The notes: a model not told the origin generated them from the letters alone. Positions 26,205 to 36,202 are shown, counted from the stretch's first letter. The stretch: DNA of 64,000 bases from Rhodobacteraceae bacterium PARR1 (GCA_002256185.1 NKIT01000005.1:1-64000); one strand, 5' to 3'. A program made the numbers and translations.

Positions 26205-27494
26205 TCAGCCCTGACGCGCGGCGGCGACGGACTCTTCCAGGATATCCATCGCCTCGGCGAAATGGGCGTCCGGGATGGTGATGGGCGCAAGGAAACGGAT
26301 CACGTTGCCATAGACGCCGCAGGTGAGCAGGATCAGGCCGCGCTTCAGCGCCTCCATCCGCACGCGGCCGGTAAAACCCGCGTCGGGTTCGTGGTTTGCG
26401 GGATTGGCGAATTCGACCGCGACCATGAAGCCGGGACCGCGGATGTCGATGATTTCCGGCGACGTGGCGCGGATCGATTCCAGACGCTGCTTCAGGCGGC
26501 TGCCGAGTTCATTGGCGCGGTCGCAGAGTTTTTCTTCCTCGATCACATCGAGCACCGCATTGCTGGCGGCGATGCCCAAGGGGTTGCCGGCATAGGTGCC
26601 GCCCAGTCCGCCGGGGTTGGCCGCGTCCATCAGATCGGCACGGCCGGTGACAGCAGCCAGCGGCAGACCGCCCGCCAGACCCTTGGCCATAGTGGTCAGA
26701 TCGGCGGCGACACCGTGCATCTGCATGGCGAACAGGTTGCCGGTGCGGGCAAAGCCTGTCTGCACCTCATCGGCGATCATGACGATGCCGTGCTTGTCGC
26801 AAAGCGCGCGCAGGGCGCGGATCAGGTCGGTCGGGGCCTCATAAAAGCCGCCTTCGCCCTGCACGGGTTCAAAGATGATGGCGGCGACGCGGTTCGGGTC
26901 GAGATCGGCCTTGAACAGCTTTTCGATGCCCTTCATCGAATCCTCGGTCGAGATCCCATGCGGACCCATCGGGAAGGGGACGTGGAAGACGTCCGGCATC
27001 ATCGCGCCGAAGCCCTTTTTATAGGGCTCCACTTTGCCGGTCAGCGACATGCCCATGAACGTCCGGCCGTGGAAGCCGCCACCAAAGGCGATGACGGCGT
27101 TGCGGCCTGTGGCGATGCGGGCGATCTTGATGGCGTTTTCGCAGGCTTCCGCCCCGGTCGTCACGAAGATCGTTTTCTTCTGGAAGTCACCCGGAACGAT
27201 GGCGTTCAGGCGTTCGGCCAGACGGATGTAATTCTCGTAAGGCAGCACCTGATGGCAGGTGTGGGTGAAGCGGCTCATCTGTTCGGTCACGGCGGCCATG
27301 ACCTTGGGGTGGCAATGGCCTGTGTTCACAACGGCGATGCCTGCGGCGAAGTCGATGTAGCGGTTGCCCTCGATATCCCAAATCTCAGAGTTCAGGGCGC
27401 GATCCGCATAGATCTGGGTCATCATGCCCACACCACGGGAAATGGCTTCATCCCGGCGGCGGGCGACTTCGGCGTTCTGCATGGCAGGCTCCAT
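26205..27494 (-). CDS. gabT: 4-aminobutyrate--2-oxoglutarate transaminase
   Basis: VTTGAEACENAIKIARIATGR; IMIADEVQTGFARTGNLFAMQMHGVAADLTTMAKGLAGGLPL. Confidence 0.92.
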   Translation of the reverse strand: MEPAMQNAEVARRRDEAISRGVGMMTQIYADRALNSEIWDIEGNRYIDFAAGIAVVNTGHCHPKVMAAVTEQMSRFTHTCHQVLPYENYIRLAERLNAIVPGDFQKKTIFVTTGAEACENAIKIARIATGRNAVIAFGGGFHGRTFMGMSLTGKVEPYKKGFGAMMPDVFHVPFPMGPHGISTEDSMKGIEKLFKADLDPNRVAAIIFEPVQGEGGFYEAPTDLIRALRALCDKHGIVMIADEVQTGFARTGNLFAMQMHGVAADLTTMAKGLAGGLPLAAVTGRADLMDAANPGGLGGTYAGNPLGIAASNAVLDVIEEEKLCDRANELGSRLKQRLESIRATSPEIIDIRGPGFMVAVEFANPANHEPDAGFTGRVRMEALKRGLILLTCGVYGNVIRFLAPITIPDAHFAEAMDILEESVAAARQG

Positions 27495-27721
27495 GATAAA
27501 GGATGCGGCCCGCAGCGCGCAGCGTGCGCCGGGCTTCCGCGCGGCATTTGATCAAACTTCCCGCCCCGCTTCAACTGCGAAGGCGTCGTGAAATGCGTCG
27601 CAAACGACGCAAGCCGGGCAGGGCCGGACAGGAGGGCGCCGATTCACCACCTGTTAACTCTGCGCGGCGATGCTGCGAGTCGGCGCGGGATTCGGGGTCT
27701 CGCTTTTCATGGGGCAGTCCG

Positions 27722-28876
27722 ATGGCGCGGCAGGCAATGAAGACGGAAGTGACGGCTTATGGGGTGTCCGGACTGGACCGCGCCGAACTGGTCTTGCGGT
27801 TGCGGCTGATCCGGTCACGGCGGGTGGGGCCGGTGACCTTTCACCGGCTGGTCAGCGAACATGGCAGTGCGGCGGCGGCGCTGGCGGCATTGCCCGACAT
27901 CGCCCGCGCGGCGGGGGTTGAGGGGTATTCCGTCTGCCCGGTTGAGGTGGCAGAGCATGAATTGACCCAAGGGCGGTTGGCCGGGGCGCAGCTTTTGGCG
28001 CATGACGGTCCCGGCTATCCCGATGCGATGCGCGATCTGCCCGATGCGCCGCCCCTCCTGTGGGCGCGGGGGGATGTGTCGTTGCTGGCGCGGCCGTTGG
28101 TGGCGATGGTTGGGGCGCGCAATGCCTCATCGCTTGGGCTGCGCATGGCCCGGCGGCTGGCAGAAACGCTGGGTGAGGCGGGGCAGGTCGTGGTGTCGGG
28201 CCTTGCGCGCGGGATTGATACGGAATCGCATCGCGCCGCATTGGCGACGGGAACCGTTGCCGTGATGGCGGGCGGGGTGGATGTGATCTACCCCGAAGAA
28301 AACGCCGCTTTGCTGGCCGAAATTTCCGCCAAGGGCTGTGTGGTGTCGGAACAGCCCATGGGGTTGGTGCCACAGGCGCGACATTTCCCGCTGCGCAACC
28401 GCATCATCGCGGGCCTGTCCCGCGCCGTGGTGGTGGTTGAGGCGGCGGCACGGTCCGGCAGCCTGATTACCGCGCGCGAGGCGCTGGATATGGGGCGTGA
28501 GGTGATGGCGGTGCCGGGTCACCCCTTTGATGCAAGGGCAGCAGGCTGCAATCACCTGATCCGGGATGGGGCGACCTTGGTGCGTGGCACGCCCGATGTG
28601 CTTGAGGCGCTGGGTGTGGTGCAGGCGCGCAGGACGGGTGAAGAGGCGGACGATCGCCCGCCTTTGCCCGGACCTGTCCCCGCCCGCCGCCCGCTGGGTG
28701 ATGTGGCGCGGCTGCATGGGATGATCCTGAACCGGCTTGGTCCCAGCCCGACCGCAGAGGATCAGTTGATCCGCGATCTGGCGCTGCCTGCGGCAGAGGT
28801 GACGCCGGAACTGGTTGCGCTGGAACTGGACGGCAAAATCCAGCGCGCTCCCGGTGGCATGCTGTCGCGCCTGTAG
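27722..28876 (+). CDS. dprA: DNA-processing protein DprA
   Basis: LVAMVGARNASSLGLRMARRLAETLGEAGQVVVSGLARGIDTESHRAAL..TVAVMAGGVDVIYPEENAAL; LRNRIIAGLSRAVVVVEAAARSGSLITA. Confidence 0.94.
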   Translation: MARQAMKTEVTAYGVSGLDRAELVLRLRLIRSRRVGPVTFHRLVSEHGSAAAALAALPDIARAAGVEGYSVCPVEVAEHELTQGRLAGAQLLAHDGPGYPDAMRDLPDAPPLLWARGDVSLLARPLVAMVGARNASSLGLRMARRLAETLGEAGQVVVSGLARGIDTESHRAALATGTVAVMAGGVDVIYPEENAALLAEISAKGCVVSEQPMGLVPQARHFPLRNRIIAGLSRAVVVVEAAARSGSLITAREALDMGREVMAVPGHPFDARAAGCNHLIRDGATLVRGTPDVLEALGVVQARRTGEEADDRPPLPGPVPARRPLGDVARLHGMILNRLGPSPTAEDQLIRDLALPAAEVTPELVALELDGKIQRAPGGMLSRL

Positions 28877-28956
28877 CCGGCGGTGATCTGGCGGCGCGGG
28901 CGTGCCGCCCGCAAGCCTTGCAGCACGGGCCACGCCTGCGGCTTTGGCCCGCGCGG

Positions 28957-29020
28957 CGGGGGGCGCTGCCCCCGTCGCCCGCAGGCGGGCGACTCCCCCG
29001 GGATATTTGGGGCAACGGGG
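28957..29020 (+). repeat. Interspersed stem-loop element, copy 3 (divergent)
   Basis: ggggggcgctgcccccgtcgcccgcaggcgggcgactcccccgggatatttgg; shares cccccgggatatttg. Confidence 0.65.
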
Positions 29021-29238
29021 AAGGGGAGGCGATCTGCTCTGAGGTGCATCGCGATTCATTCTACAGTCCGGGATTGCAAGGCCCCTGTCCGTTGCGCGGC
29101 GTCGCCAAAAGCGCCCGGATAGGGCGCAGCCTGTCCAGAGACCCGGCAAAGCCTTCGAAAAGACCGCGCATTGACAAGCCCGCCCGTTCGCCCACATGGT
29201 GCCGCGCTATTGTCTGGCCTGCGGGAGAGGAAATTTTC

Positions 29239-31845
29239 ATGGCAGTCGTCGTTGTGGAGTCCCCCGCCAAGGCAAAGACCATCAACAAGTATCTTGGCCC
29301 GGATTTCACGGTTCTCGCCTCGTATGGCCACGTCCGCGATCTGCCGGCCAAGGACGGTTCCGTCGATCCGGAAAACGATTTCCGTATGGAATGGGAAGTG
29401 GCGGCGGAGTCCAAAAAGCACGTCCGCGCCATCGCCGAGGCGCTGAAAACCGATGACACGCTGATCCTTGCCACCGACCCTGACCGCGAAGGCGAGGCGA
29501 TTTCGTGGCACCTGCAAGAGGCGCTGGCCAGCAGCATCAAGAAGGGCAAGACCGTCTCGCGCGTGACCTTTAACGCCATCACCAAAGAGGCGGTGACCAA
29601 GGCGATGCTGTCGCCGCGTCAGGTCGATGTGCCGCTGGTGGATGCCTATCTGGCCCGTCGTGCCTTGGATTATCTGGTGGGGTTCACCCTTTCGCCGGTG
29701 CTGTGGCGCAAGCTGCCGGGGGCGAAATCGGCGGGGCGGGTGCAGTCGGTCTGTCTGCGTCTGATCGTCGAACGCGAGATGGAGATCGAGGCGTTCCGCG
29801 CGCAGGAATTCTGGACGGTCAAGGCCGTCCTGACCACCCCGCGCGGGCAGGAGTATGAGGCGACGCTGACCAGTTTGGGCGGCAAGAAGCTGCAAAAGTT
29901 TGATATTCCCACCTCGGAAGCCGCCGAGATTGCAGTGCAGGCCGTCCATTCTCGCGATCTGACCGTGCAATCGGTGGAGGCCAAGCCCGGCAGCCGCAAT
30001 CCCTATCCGCCCTTCATGACCTCGACCCTGCAACAAGAGGCCAGCCGCAAATATGGCATGGGTGCCAAGGCCACGATGAGCGCGGCGCAGCGGCTTTATG
30101 AGGCCGGGCACATCACCTACATGCGGACCGACGGCATCGACATGGCCCCTGAGGCCGTGATGGCCGCACGCGACGAGATCAAGCGCCGGTTCGGGGCGGA
30201 GTACGTGCCCTCAAGCCCCCGGATGTACAAGAACAAGGCCAAGAACGCGCAGGAAGCGCATGAGTGCATCCGCCCGACCGACATGTCGGCCAGCACCGAA
30301 AAGCTGCGCCTGACCGAGACGGATCAGAAGAAACTCTATGACCTGATCTGGAAACGGACGATTGCCTGTCAGATGGCCTCGGCCCGGTTGGAAAAGACCG
30401 TGGTGGATGTGGCATCCGCCGATGGGCAGGTGGCCTTGCGCGCCAATGGGCAGGTGGTGCTGTTTGACGGGTTCCTGGCCGTCTATGACGAAGGCCGCGA
30501 TGATGATGGCGAGGATGAGGGCAAGCTGCCCGTCATCATGCAGGGCGAGGCTGCGACCAAGCGGCAGGTGAGCCCCGATCAGCATTTCACCCAAGCCCCG
30601 CCGCGCTATACCGAGGCTACGCTGGTCAAGCGGATGGAAGAGTTGGGGATTGGCCGTCCGTCCACCTATGCCAGCATCATCGGCACGATTCAGGACCGCG
30701 AATATGTCCGCAAGGACAAGAACCGCCTGATCCCCGAGGATAAGGGGCGCTTGGTAACCGCTTTTCTGACCAACTATTTCCGCCGCTATGTCGATTTCGA
30801 TTTCACCGCTGATCTGGAAAGCCAGCTTGACGATGTCTCGGCCGGAGAGCGGGATTACAAGGAAGTGCTGTCGCGGTTCTGGCGCGATTTCTCGGCGGCG
30901 ATTGCGGAAACGGCGGATCTGCGGATCAGTGAAGTTCTCGACAAGATTGACGAATTCCTTGGGCCGCATCTTTATCCGGTGCGGGCGGATGGGTCTGACC
31001 CGCGTGTCTGCCCCACCTGTGGCACAGGGAAATTGCACCTGAAGACCGCGCGGTCGGGCAGTGCCTTTATCGGCTGCGGCAATTATCCTGAGTGCCGCTA
31101 TACCCGCCCGATTTCGGGGGGCGAAGATGGCGCGGGTGGGTTGTCCGCCGATGGGCGCATCCTTGGCCATGATGAGGCTGGCCAGCCGATCAGCCTGCGC
31201 GCGGGGCGGTTTGGTCCCTATGTGCAAAAGGGTGAGGCGACGACCGAGGCCCCCAAGCCGCCCCGCGCCAGCCTGCCCAAGGGCTGGTCGCCCGAGTCGA
31301 TTACGCTGGAACGTGCGATCCAGTTGTTGTCCTTGCCGCGCCCCATCGGGCCGCATCCCGAAACCGGGGATTTGGTCGAGGCCGGGATTGGCCGCTTTGG
31401 GCCTTATGTCAAACATGGCAGCGTTTACGCCAATATCCCCGACGCCGAAGAGGTGTTCATCATCGGCATGAACCGTGCGGTCGAAGTGCTGGCGCAAAAG
31501 GCCACGCGTGGGCGGGGGGCTGCAGCCCCGGCGGGACCGTTGAAAGTGCTGGGCGCGCATCCGGATGGTGGCGAAGTGCAGGTGATGCCGGGCCGTTATG
31601 GGCCTTATGTCAAATGGGGCAAGATCAACGCGACCCTGCCCAAGGACATGGAACCTGAGTCGGTGACGCTGGAACAGGCATTGGAGATTGTGGCGGAAAA
31701 GGCGGGCAAGTCGCCGAAAGCCAAGGCCAAAGCGGCACCGAAAGCCGCGGCCAAACCCAAGGCCGCCGCCAAGGCGCCAGCAAAGGCAAAAGCCCCAGCG
31801 AAGGCGAAGGCCCCTGCAAAGCCGAAAGCGACAAAAGCGAGTTGA
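29239..31845 (+). CDS. topA: DNA topoisomerase I
   Basis: MAVVVVESPAKAKTINKYLGPDFTVLASYGHVRDLP..ATDPDREGEAISWHL; zinc-finger CPTCGTGKLHLKTARSGSAFIGCGNYPEC; Lys/Ala-rich tail. Confidence 0.96.
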   Translation: MAVVVVESPAKAKTINKYLGPDFTVLASYGHVRDLPAKDGSVDPENDFRMEWEVAAESKKHVRAIAEALKTDDTLILATDPDREGEAISWHLQEALASSIKKGKTVSRVTFNAITKEAVTKAMLSPRQVDVPLVDAYLARRALDYLVGFTLSPVLWRKLPGAKSAGRVQSVCLRLIVEREMEIEAFRAQEFWTVKAVLTTPRGQEYEATLTSLGGKKLQKFDIPTSEAAEIAVQAVHSRDLTVQSVEAKPGSRNPYPPFMTSTLQQEASRKYGMGAKATMSAAQRLYEAGHITYMRTDGIDMAPEAVMAARDEIKRRFGAEYVPSSPRMYKNKAKNAQEAHECIRPTDMSASTEKLRLTETDQKKLYDLIWKRTIACQMASARLEKTVVDVASADGQVALRANGQVVLFDGFLAVYDEGRDDDGEDEGKLPVIMQGEAATKRQVSPDQHFTQAPPRYTEATLVKRMEELGIGRPSTYASIIGTIQDREYVRKDKNRLIPEDKGRLVTAFLTNYFRRYVDFDFTADLESQLDDVSAGERDYKEVLSRFWRDFSAAIAETADLRISEVLDKIDEFLGPHLYPVRADGSDPRVCPTCGTGKLHLKTARSGSAFIGCGNYPECRYTRPISGGEDGAGGLSADGRILGHDEAGQPISLRAGRFGPYVQKGEATTEAPKPPRASLPKGWSPESITLERAIQLLSLPRPIGPHPETGDLVEAGIGRFGPYVKHGSVYANIPDAEEVFIIGMNRAVEVLAQKATRGRGAAAPAGPLKVLGAHPDGGEVQVMPGRYGPYVKWGKINATLPKDMEPESVTLEQALEIVAEKAGKSPKAKAKAAPKAAAKPKAAAKAPAKAKAPAKAKAPAKPKATKAS

Positions 31846-31853
31846 ACCATCGG

Positions 31854-31880
31854 CGGCCCTTCGGAAAGTGGGGCCGTTTT
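31854..31880 (+). terminator. Intrinsic terminator of topA
   Basis: cggccc...gggccg stem followed by tttt. Confidence 0.6.
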
Positions 31881-31942
31881 CGCGGGTGACCCTGCCGTGC
31901 GGCATGATACACTGACGGGGTGGTGTCCTTGTGGAGTGTGTG

Positions 31943-32584
31943 ATGCGCCTGTCTGTATTTGCCGTGGGTCTTGTGGTCAGCACGGCCCCAGCTTTTGCCT
32001 TTGAACCGGGCACCTTGGGTGATGCCTACCGCGATTTCGGCTATGTTCAGGGCTGCACCGACAGCGGCGAATTGCCCGGCTGCATGATCATCGCGGGTGG
32101 GTCGCGCTTTGTGGCGACGGCAGATGGCCAGACCCCCGCCGAGGTGATGGCCGCGCTGCAAGCGATGCCGCCGCTCACTTACGTCGAATTTCGCGGCGAT
32201 ATCCTGAACGTCTACGACTCTTTCGCCGAGATCGCCGTGGGCGCGGTGGCAAAGGCGGAGGCGGGCACTGATCCCTATGCTGCGACTTTGCAAGCGATGC
32301 AGGGCAAATGGGTGTCTGTCGATGATCCGAAATCCGGGGTGCAGGTTGATGGGCTGTTGTGGACGGATGCCTATGGCGGCGAAGCGATGGGCCAATCGGT
32401 GATGTCCTATTACACCGCCTGTTCGGACGGCACCGGAGGCGATGGCACGGTGCTGGAACTGTTCGTGATCGGACCGCAAGAGTCAGGCTCGCTCTGTTAT
32501 TCCGTGCTGACGGTGGACGCGCAGCGGATGGAACTGTCTTACATGGGCCGGGGCAACACGCTGGCCTATACCCGCGCAGAGTGA
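31943..32584 (+). CDS. Secreted protein of unknown function (paralog A)
   Basis: Signal peptide MRLSVFAVGLVVSTAPAFA; LQAMQGKWVSVDDP; ends LAYTRAE. Confidence 0.7.
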   Translation: MRLSVFAVGLVVSTAPAFAFEPGTLGDAYRDFGYVQGCTDSGELPGCMIIAGGSRFVATADGQTPAEVMAALQAMPPLTYVEFRGDILNVYDSFAEIAVGAVAKAEAGTDPYAATLQAMQGKWVSVDDPKSGVQVDGLLWTDAYGGEAMGQSVMSYYTACSDGTGGDGTVLELFVIGPQESGSLCYSVLTVDAQRMELSYMGRGNTLAYTRAE

Positions 32585-32594
32585 GGGCAAGATC

Positions 32595-33194
32595 ATGAAA
32601 GCATTGGTTTTGCTTTTGGCGTTCGGGACAGGGGCGGCGCAGGCGCAAGAGTCCTATTCGGGGAATGGCTACCTTTTGTCCTGCGGTGAGGAGGGGTGTT
32701 TCATCAATTCCGCCGGGTTCAACCTGTTCGCCCCCGAAGGGCAGGCCCCATTGGATGCCTTGCGCGATCTGCCGATGATGTCGGCGGTGCAGATTGACGG
32801 CACCCTGTCCGACATGGGCGATTCCAGTGCCACCATCACCCTGACCAGCGCCGCGCCGATTGCGGATGACCTGTATGAGGGCAACCTTCAGGCCATGCAG
32901 GGCGCGTGGCGGCCAGAGGGCGAGGAAACCCCGTTTCACATCTCCATCGCCGGGATGGATTGGGTTGAGGTGCTGGGAGAGGGCGACGAGACCTATTTCA
33001 TGATGTCGGTCGGTGAATATTGCGGCGATGGCACCTTTCCGGGCAATGGGATGGTCATCAGCCTGTATCGCTATGGCGATGATCCGGGCGATGATGCCTG
33101 TTGGCGGCTGGAATATGTCGATGAAGCCACGCTGGAACTGCGCGATTTCAAGGGCGATCAGGGGGCTGTCACCTTTACCCGCAGGGCCGAGTGA
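32595..33194 (+). CDS. Secreted protein of unknown function (paralog B)
   Basis: Signal peptide MKALVLLLAFGTGAAQAQ; LQAMQGAWRPEGEE; ends VTFTRRAE; same architecture as the preceding gene. Confidence 0.7.
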   Translation: MKALVLLLAFGTGAAQAQESYSGNGYLLSCGEEGCFINSAGFNLFAPEGQAPLDALRDLPMMSAVQIDGTLSDMGDSSATITLTSAAPIADDLYEGNLQAMQGAWRPEGEETPFHISIAGMDWVEVLGEGDETYFMMSVGEYCGDGTFPGNGMVISLYRYGDDPGDDACWRLEYVDEATLELRDFKGDQGAVTFTRRAE

Positions 33195-33200
33195 CGCGGA

Positions 33201-34265
33201 TCAAGCTGCGGAACCTTGTGGGTTGATCAGGCTTGCCAAGACCTCAGTCGCGCCGATGTTACCGATAACATCGCCGTTTTCGGTCACGGCCAGCGCCGTC
33301 GCGCCGTCGCGCAGCAACTCCATCACCTGACGGACAGGGGTTTCGGCCTCAACCGTCCGATCTGCCGACGACGGCCCATCGCGCATCACATCGCGCGCCG
33401 TCAAGACGCCCAGCGGGTTCATGTGGGCGACGAATTCGGCGACATAATCGCTGACCGGATTGGCGATGATCTGCCGCGCGGTGCCGCATTGCACGATGCG
33501 CCCGCCCTCCATCAGCGCGATGCGGTTGCCCAGTTTGAACGCCTCATCCAGATCATGGCTGACGAAGATGATGGTGCGTTTCAGGGTGGCTTGCAGGTCC
33601 AGAAGTTCGTCCTGCAACCGCGCGCGGATCAGCGGGTCCAGCGCGGAGAACGGCTCGTCCATCAAGAGGATCGGCGCTTCGGTGGCAAAGGCGCGCGCAA
33701 GGCCCACGCGCTGTTGCATGCCGCCCGACAACTCGCCGACCTTGCGGTCGGCCCATTGCGTCAGCTTGACCAGTTCCAACTGTGTATCCACGCGGTCGCG
33801 GCGTTCGGCAGCAGACATGCCGCCCAGTTCAAGCCCGAGGCCGACGTTTTCGCGCACGCTGCGCCACGGCAGCAGACCGAATTGCTGAAACACCATCGCC
33901 ACGCGTTGCAACCGGATACGGCGCAAGGTGGCGGGGTCGGCATGGGTGACATCGACCAGCCCATTGCCATCGCACACCATCACCGCGCCCCGACAGACCG
34001 GGTTCAACCCGTTCACCGCCCGCAGCAAAGTGGATTTGCCAGAGCCTGACAGGCCCATCAGCACCAGAATCTCACCCTCGGCCACCTCAAGGCTGCAATC
34101 ATGCACGCCAAGGATTTGGCCTGTGGCCACCTGCACCTCGGCCCGCGTTTGGCCGTTGTCCATCAGGGGCAGGGCGCGGTCCGGGTTGTCGCCGAACACG
34201 ATTGACACATTGTCAAAGCGCACCGCAACGCCAGCGGTGTCTTTGGGGTCGGTCATGCGGGTCAT
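33201..34265 (-). CDS. choV: Choline/glycine betaine ABC transporter ATP-binding protein
   Basis: LMGLSGSGKSTLLRAVNGL; ELSGGMQQRVGLARAFATEAPILLMDEPFSALDPLIR; C-terminal CBS-like region. Confidence 0.9.
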   Translation of the reverse strand: MTRMTDPKDTAGVAVRFDNVSIVFGDNPDRALPLMDNGQTRAEVQVATGQILGVHDCSLEVAEGEILVLMGLSGSGKSTLLRAVNGLNPVCRGAVMVCDGNGLVDVTHADPATLRRIRLQRVAMVFQQFGLLPWRSVRENVGLGLELGGMSAAERRDRVDTQLELVKLTQWADRKVGELSGGMQQRVGLARAFATEAPILLMDEPFSALDPLIRARLQDELLDLQATLKRTIIFVSHDLDEAFKLGNRIALMEGGRIVQCGTARQIIANPVSDYVAEFVAHMNPLGVLTARDVMRDGPSSADRTVEAETPVRQVMELLRDGATALAVTENGDVIGNIGATEVLASLINPQGSAA

Positions 34266-35098
34266 TTCTTGCCCCCGATCCTGAGCATGCGGTCCAGAAG
34301 AATGGCCACCACCACGATGATAAAGCCCGATTCAAACCCGAGTGCGGTGTTGACGCTGTTCAGCGCCCGCACCACCGGCACGCCAAGGCCATTTGCCCCG
34401 ACCAGCGCCGCGATGACGACCATGGACAGCGACAGCATGATGGTCTGATTCAGCCCCGCCATGATCTGCGGCAAGGCCCAAGGCAGTTCCACCTTCCACA
34501 GCCGTTGCTTGGGCGTGGCACCAAAGGCGGTCGCGGCCTCCAAAAGCGCAGTGGGGGTGGAGGAGATGCCCAGTTGCGTCAGGCGGATCGGCGCGGGCAA
34601 CACGAAGATCACGGTGGCGATCAATCCGGGCACCATGCCAAGGCCAAAGAACACGATGGCCGGGATCAGGTAGACAAAGGTTGGCAGCGTCTGCATCAGA
34701 TCGAGCACCGGCACCATCGCCTGATAGAGGCGCGGGCGATGCGCGGCGGCAATGCCCAAGGGCACGCCCAAGCCCATGCAGACCACACAGGCCGACAGGA
34801 TCAGCGTCAGGCTTTCGGTGGTTTCTTCCCAATAGCCTTGGTTAAGGATGAACAGGAACCCCAAAAGGACGCCAAGGCAGACCTTCCAGGACCGTTGCAG
34901 ATACCATGTCAGCGCAAGGAACAGCCCGATGATGACCAAAGGATGCGGCGTTTGCAGCAGCCACAGGATGCCCGCGATCATCGCCTCAAGGGCAAGGGAA
35001 ATCGCATCGAAAAGCGGACCAAGATGGTCCTTCATCCAGTCGAACACCGCTTTCGCGGCCTTTCCCACCGGAATCTTGTTGTCGGTCAGCCAGTCCAT
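34262..35098 (-). CDS. choW: Choline/glycine betaine ABC transporter permease
   Basis: GVPLGIAAAHRPRLYQAMVPVLDLMQTLPTFVYLIPAIVFFGLGMVPGLIATVIFVLPAPIRLTQLGI. Confidence 0.9.
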   Translation of the reverse strand: MDWLTDNKIPVGKAAKAVFDWMKDHLGPLFDAISLALEAMIAGILWLLQTPHPLVIIGLFLALTWYLQRSWKVCLGVLLGFLFILNQGYWEETTESLTLILSACVVCMGLGVPLGIAAAHRPRLYQAMVPVLDLMQTLPTFVYLIPAIVFFGLGMVPGLIATVIFVLPAPIRLTQLGISSTPTALLEAATAFGATPKQRLWKVELPWALPQIMAGLNQTIMLSLSMVVIAALVGANGLGVPVVRALNSVNTALGFESGFIIVVVAILLDRMLRIGGKK

Positions 35099-35121
35099 GC
35101 GCCCCCGCCGTCACATAGGGA

Positions 35122-35147
35122 AAGGCCCCGGTCGGTGCCGGGGCCTT
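35122..35147 (-). terminator. Intercistronic hairpin between choX and choW (10-bp perfect stem)
   Basis: aaggccccgg-tcggtg-ccggggcctt. Confidence 0.6.
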
Positions 35148-35160
35148 CACCATCTACCGT

Positions 35161-36093
35161 TTACTGCAGCGCTGCGGCAACCGCCGCCTTGGCGTCGCCG
35201 CCGTCTTTGGTGGTGACACCTTCCAGCCACGGCTCCCACGTTGCGGGATTGGCGGCCAGCCATGCCTTGGCGGCATCGCGGGCGTCGGTGCCGTCGTTCA
35301 GGATAGCGCCCATGATCTCATTCTCCATCGGAAGCGAGAACACGAGGTTTTGCAGCAGCTTGCCGGTGTTCGGGCATTCCGCGACATAGCCTTTGCGCAC
35401 GTTGGTATCGACCACGGCACCACCCAGATTCGGGCCGAAGTAGTCATCGCCGCCGGTCAGGTAGGTCATCTTGAAATTGGCGTTCATCGGGTGGGGTTCC
35501 CAGCCGAGGAAGATGATCGGCTCACCCGCTTCGGACTTCTTGGCGACCTGCGCCAGCATCCCCTGTTCCGAGGATTCGACAATCTCGAACCCGTCCAGAC
35601 CAAAGGGGCCGGTGCCGATCATGTCCATGATCAGTCGGTTGCCGTCATTGCCCGGCTCGATCCCATAAATCTCGCCGTCCAGCGCGTCCTTGTTCGCGGC
35701 AATGTCCTTGAAATCCTTGATGCCAAGGGCGGCACCTGCCTCGTTCGTGGCGAGCGTATATTTCGCGCCTTCAAGGTTGGTGCGGACGGTCTCAACGGTG
35801 CCCGCATCACGGTAGGGGGCAAGGTCAGCCTCCATCGTCGGCATCCAGTTGCCAAGGAACACGTCGATATCGCCTTCGGCCAGACCGGTATAGGTCACGG
35901 GAACGGACAGAACCTTGGTCTCGGTCTCATATCCCAGGGCCTCAAGCACCAACGATGTGGCGGCGGTGGTCGCGGTGATGTCGGTCCAGCCCACATCAGA
36001 GAAAATCACCTTGTCGCAGCCTTCCGCGAAAGCGGCACCCGACAACGCCACAAGCGCGACGCCGGTCAGCAAAGAGGATTTCAGTTTCGTCAT
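35161..36093 (-). CDS. choX: Choline ABC transporter substrate-binding protein
   Basis: CDKVIFSDVGWTDITATTAATSLVLEALGYETETKVLSVPVTYTGLAEGDIDVFLGNWMPTME. Confidence 0.93.
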   Translation of the reverse strand: MTKLKSSLLTGVALVALSGAAFAEGCDKVIFSDVGWTDITATTAATSLVLEALGYETETKVLSVPVTYTGLAEGDIDVFLGNWMPTMEADLAPYRDAGTVETVRTNLEGAKYTLATNEAGAALGIKDFKDIAANKDALDGEIYGIEPGNDGNRLIMDMIGTGPFGLDGFEIVESSEQGMLAQVAKKSEAGEPIIFLGWEPHPMNANFKMTYLTGGDDYFGPNLGGAVVDTNVRKGYVAECPNTGKLLQNLVFSLPMENEIMGAILNDGTDARDAAKAWLAANPATWEPWLEGVTTKDGGDAKAAVAAALQ

Positions 36094-36141
36094 TCGGTCA
36101 GTTCCCTGTGGCGGTTGCAGATGTTGGAGTGGTTTTTGTTG

Positions 36142-36155
36142 ATTGACTAGCCAAT
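36142..36155. promoter_or_regulatory. Candidate BetI operator ATTGACTAGCCAAT
   Basis: ATTG-N6-CAAT near-palindrome in the choX/betI divergent region; matches the known BetI-type half-site spacing. Confidence 0.65.
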
Positions 36156-36202
36156 AAACTTCACGCTAGCTCCGCAATTGCAAGCATTTTTTGGGTGCCC
36201 AC

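Noticed and set aside
26262-27551. 429-aa plus-strand ORF opposite gabT
   Set aside because: Mirror of gabT; no domain recognisable.
29172-29205. Sigma70-type promoter upstream of topA (TTGACA at 29172)
   Set aside because: The -35 hexamer is good but no convincing -10 at 17 bp; not reported as a feature.
31690-31845. Lys/Ala repeat tract at the end of topA as a separate repeat element
   Set aside because: It is in-frame coding for the basic C-terminal tail common in alphaproteobacterial TopA.
30211-32013. 600-aa minus-strand ORF opposite topA
   Set aside because: Antisense shadow of the topA coding sequence; no recognisable domain.
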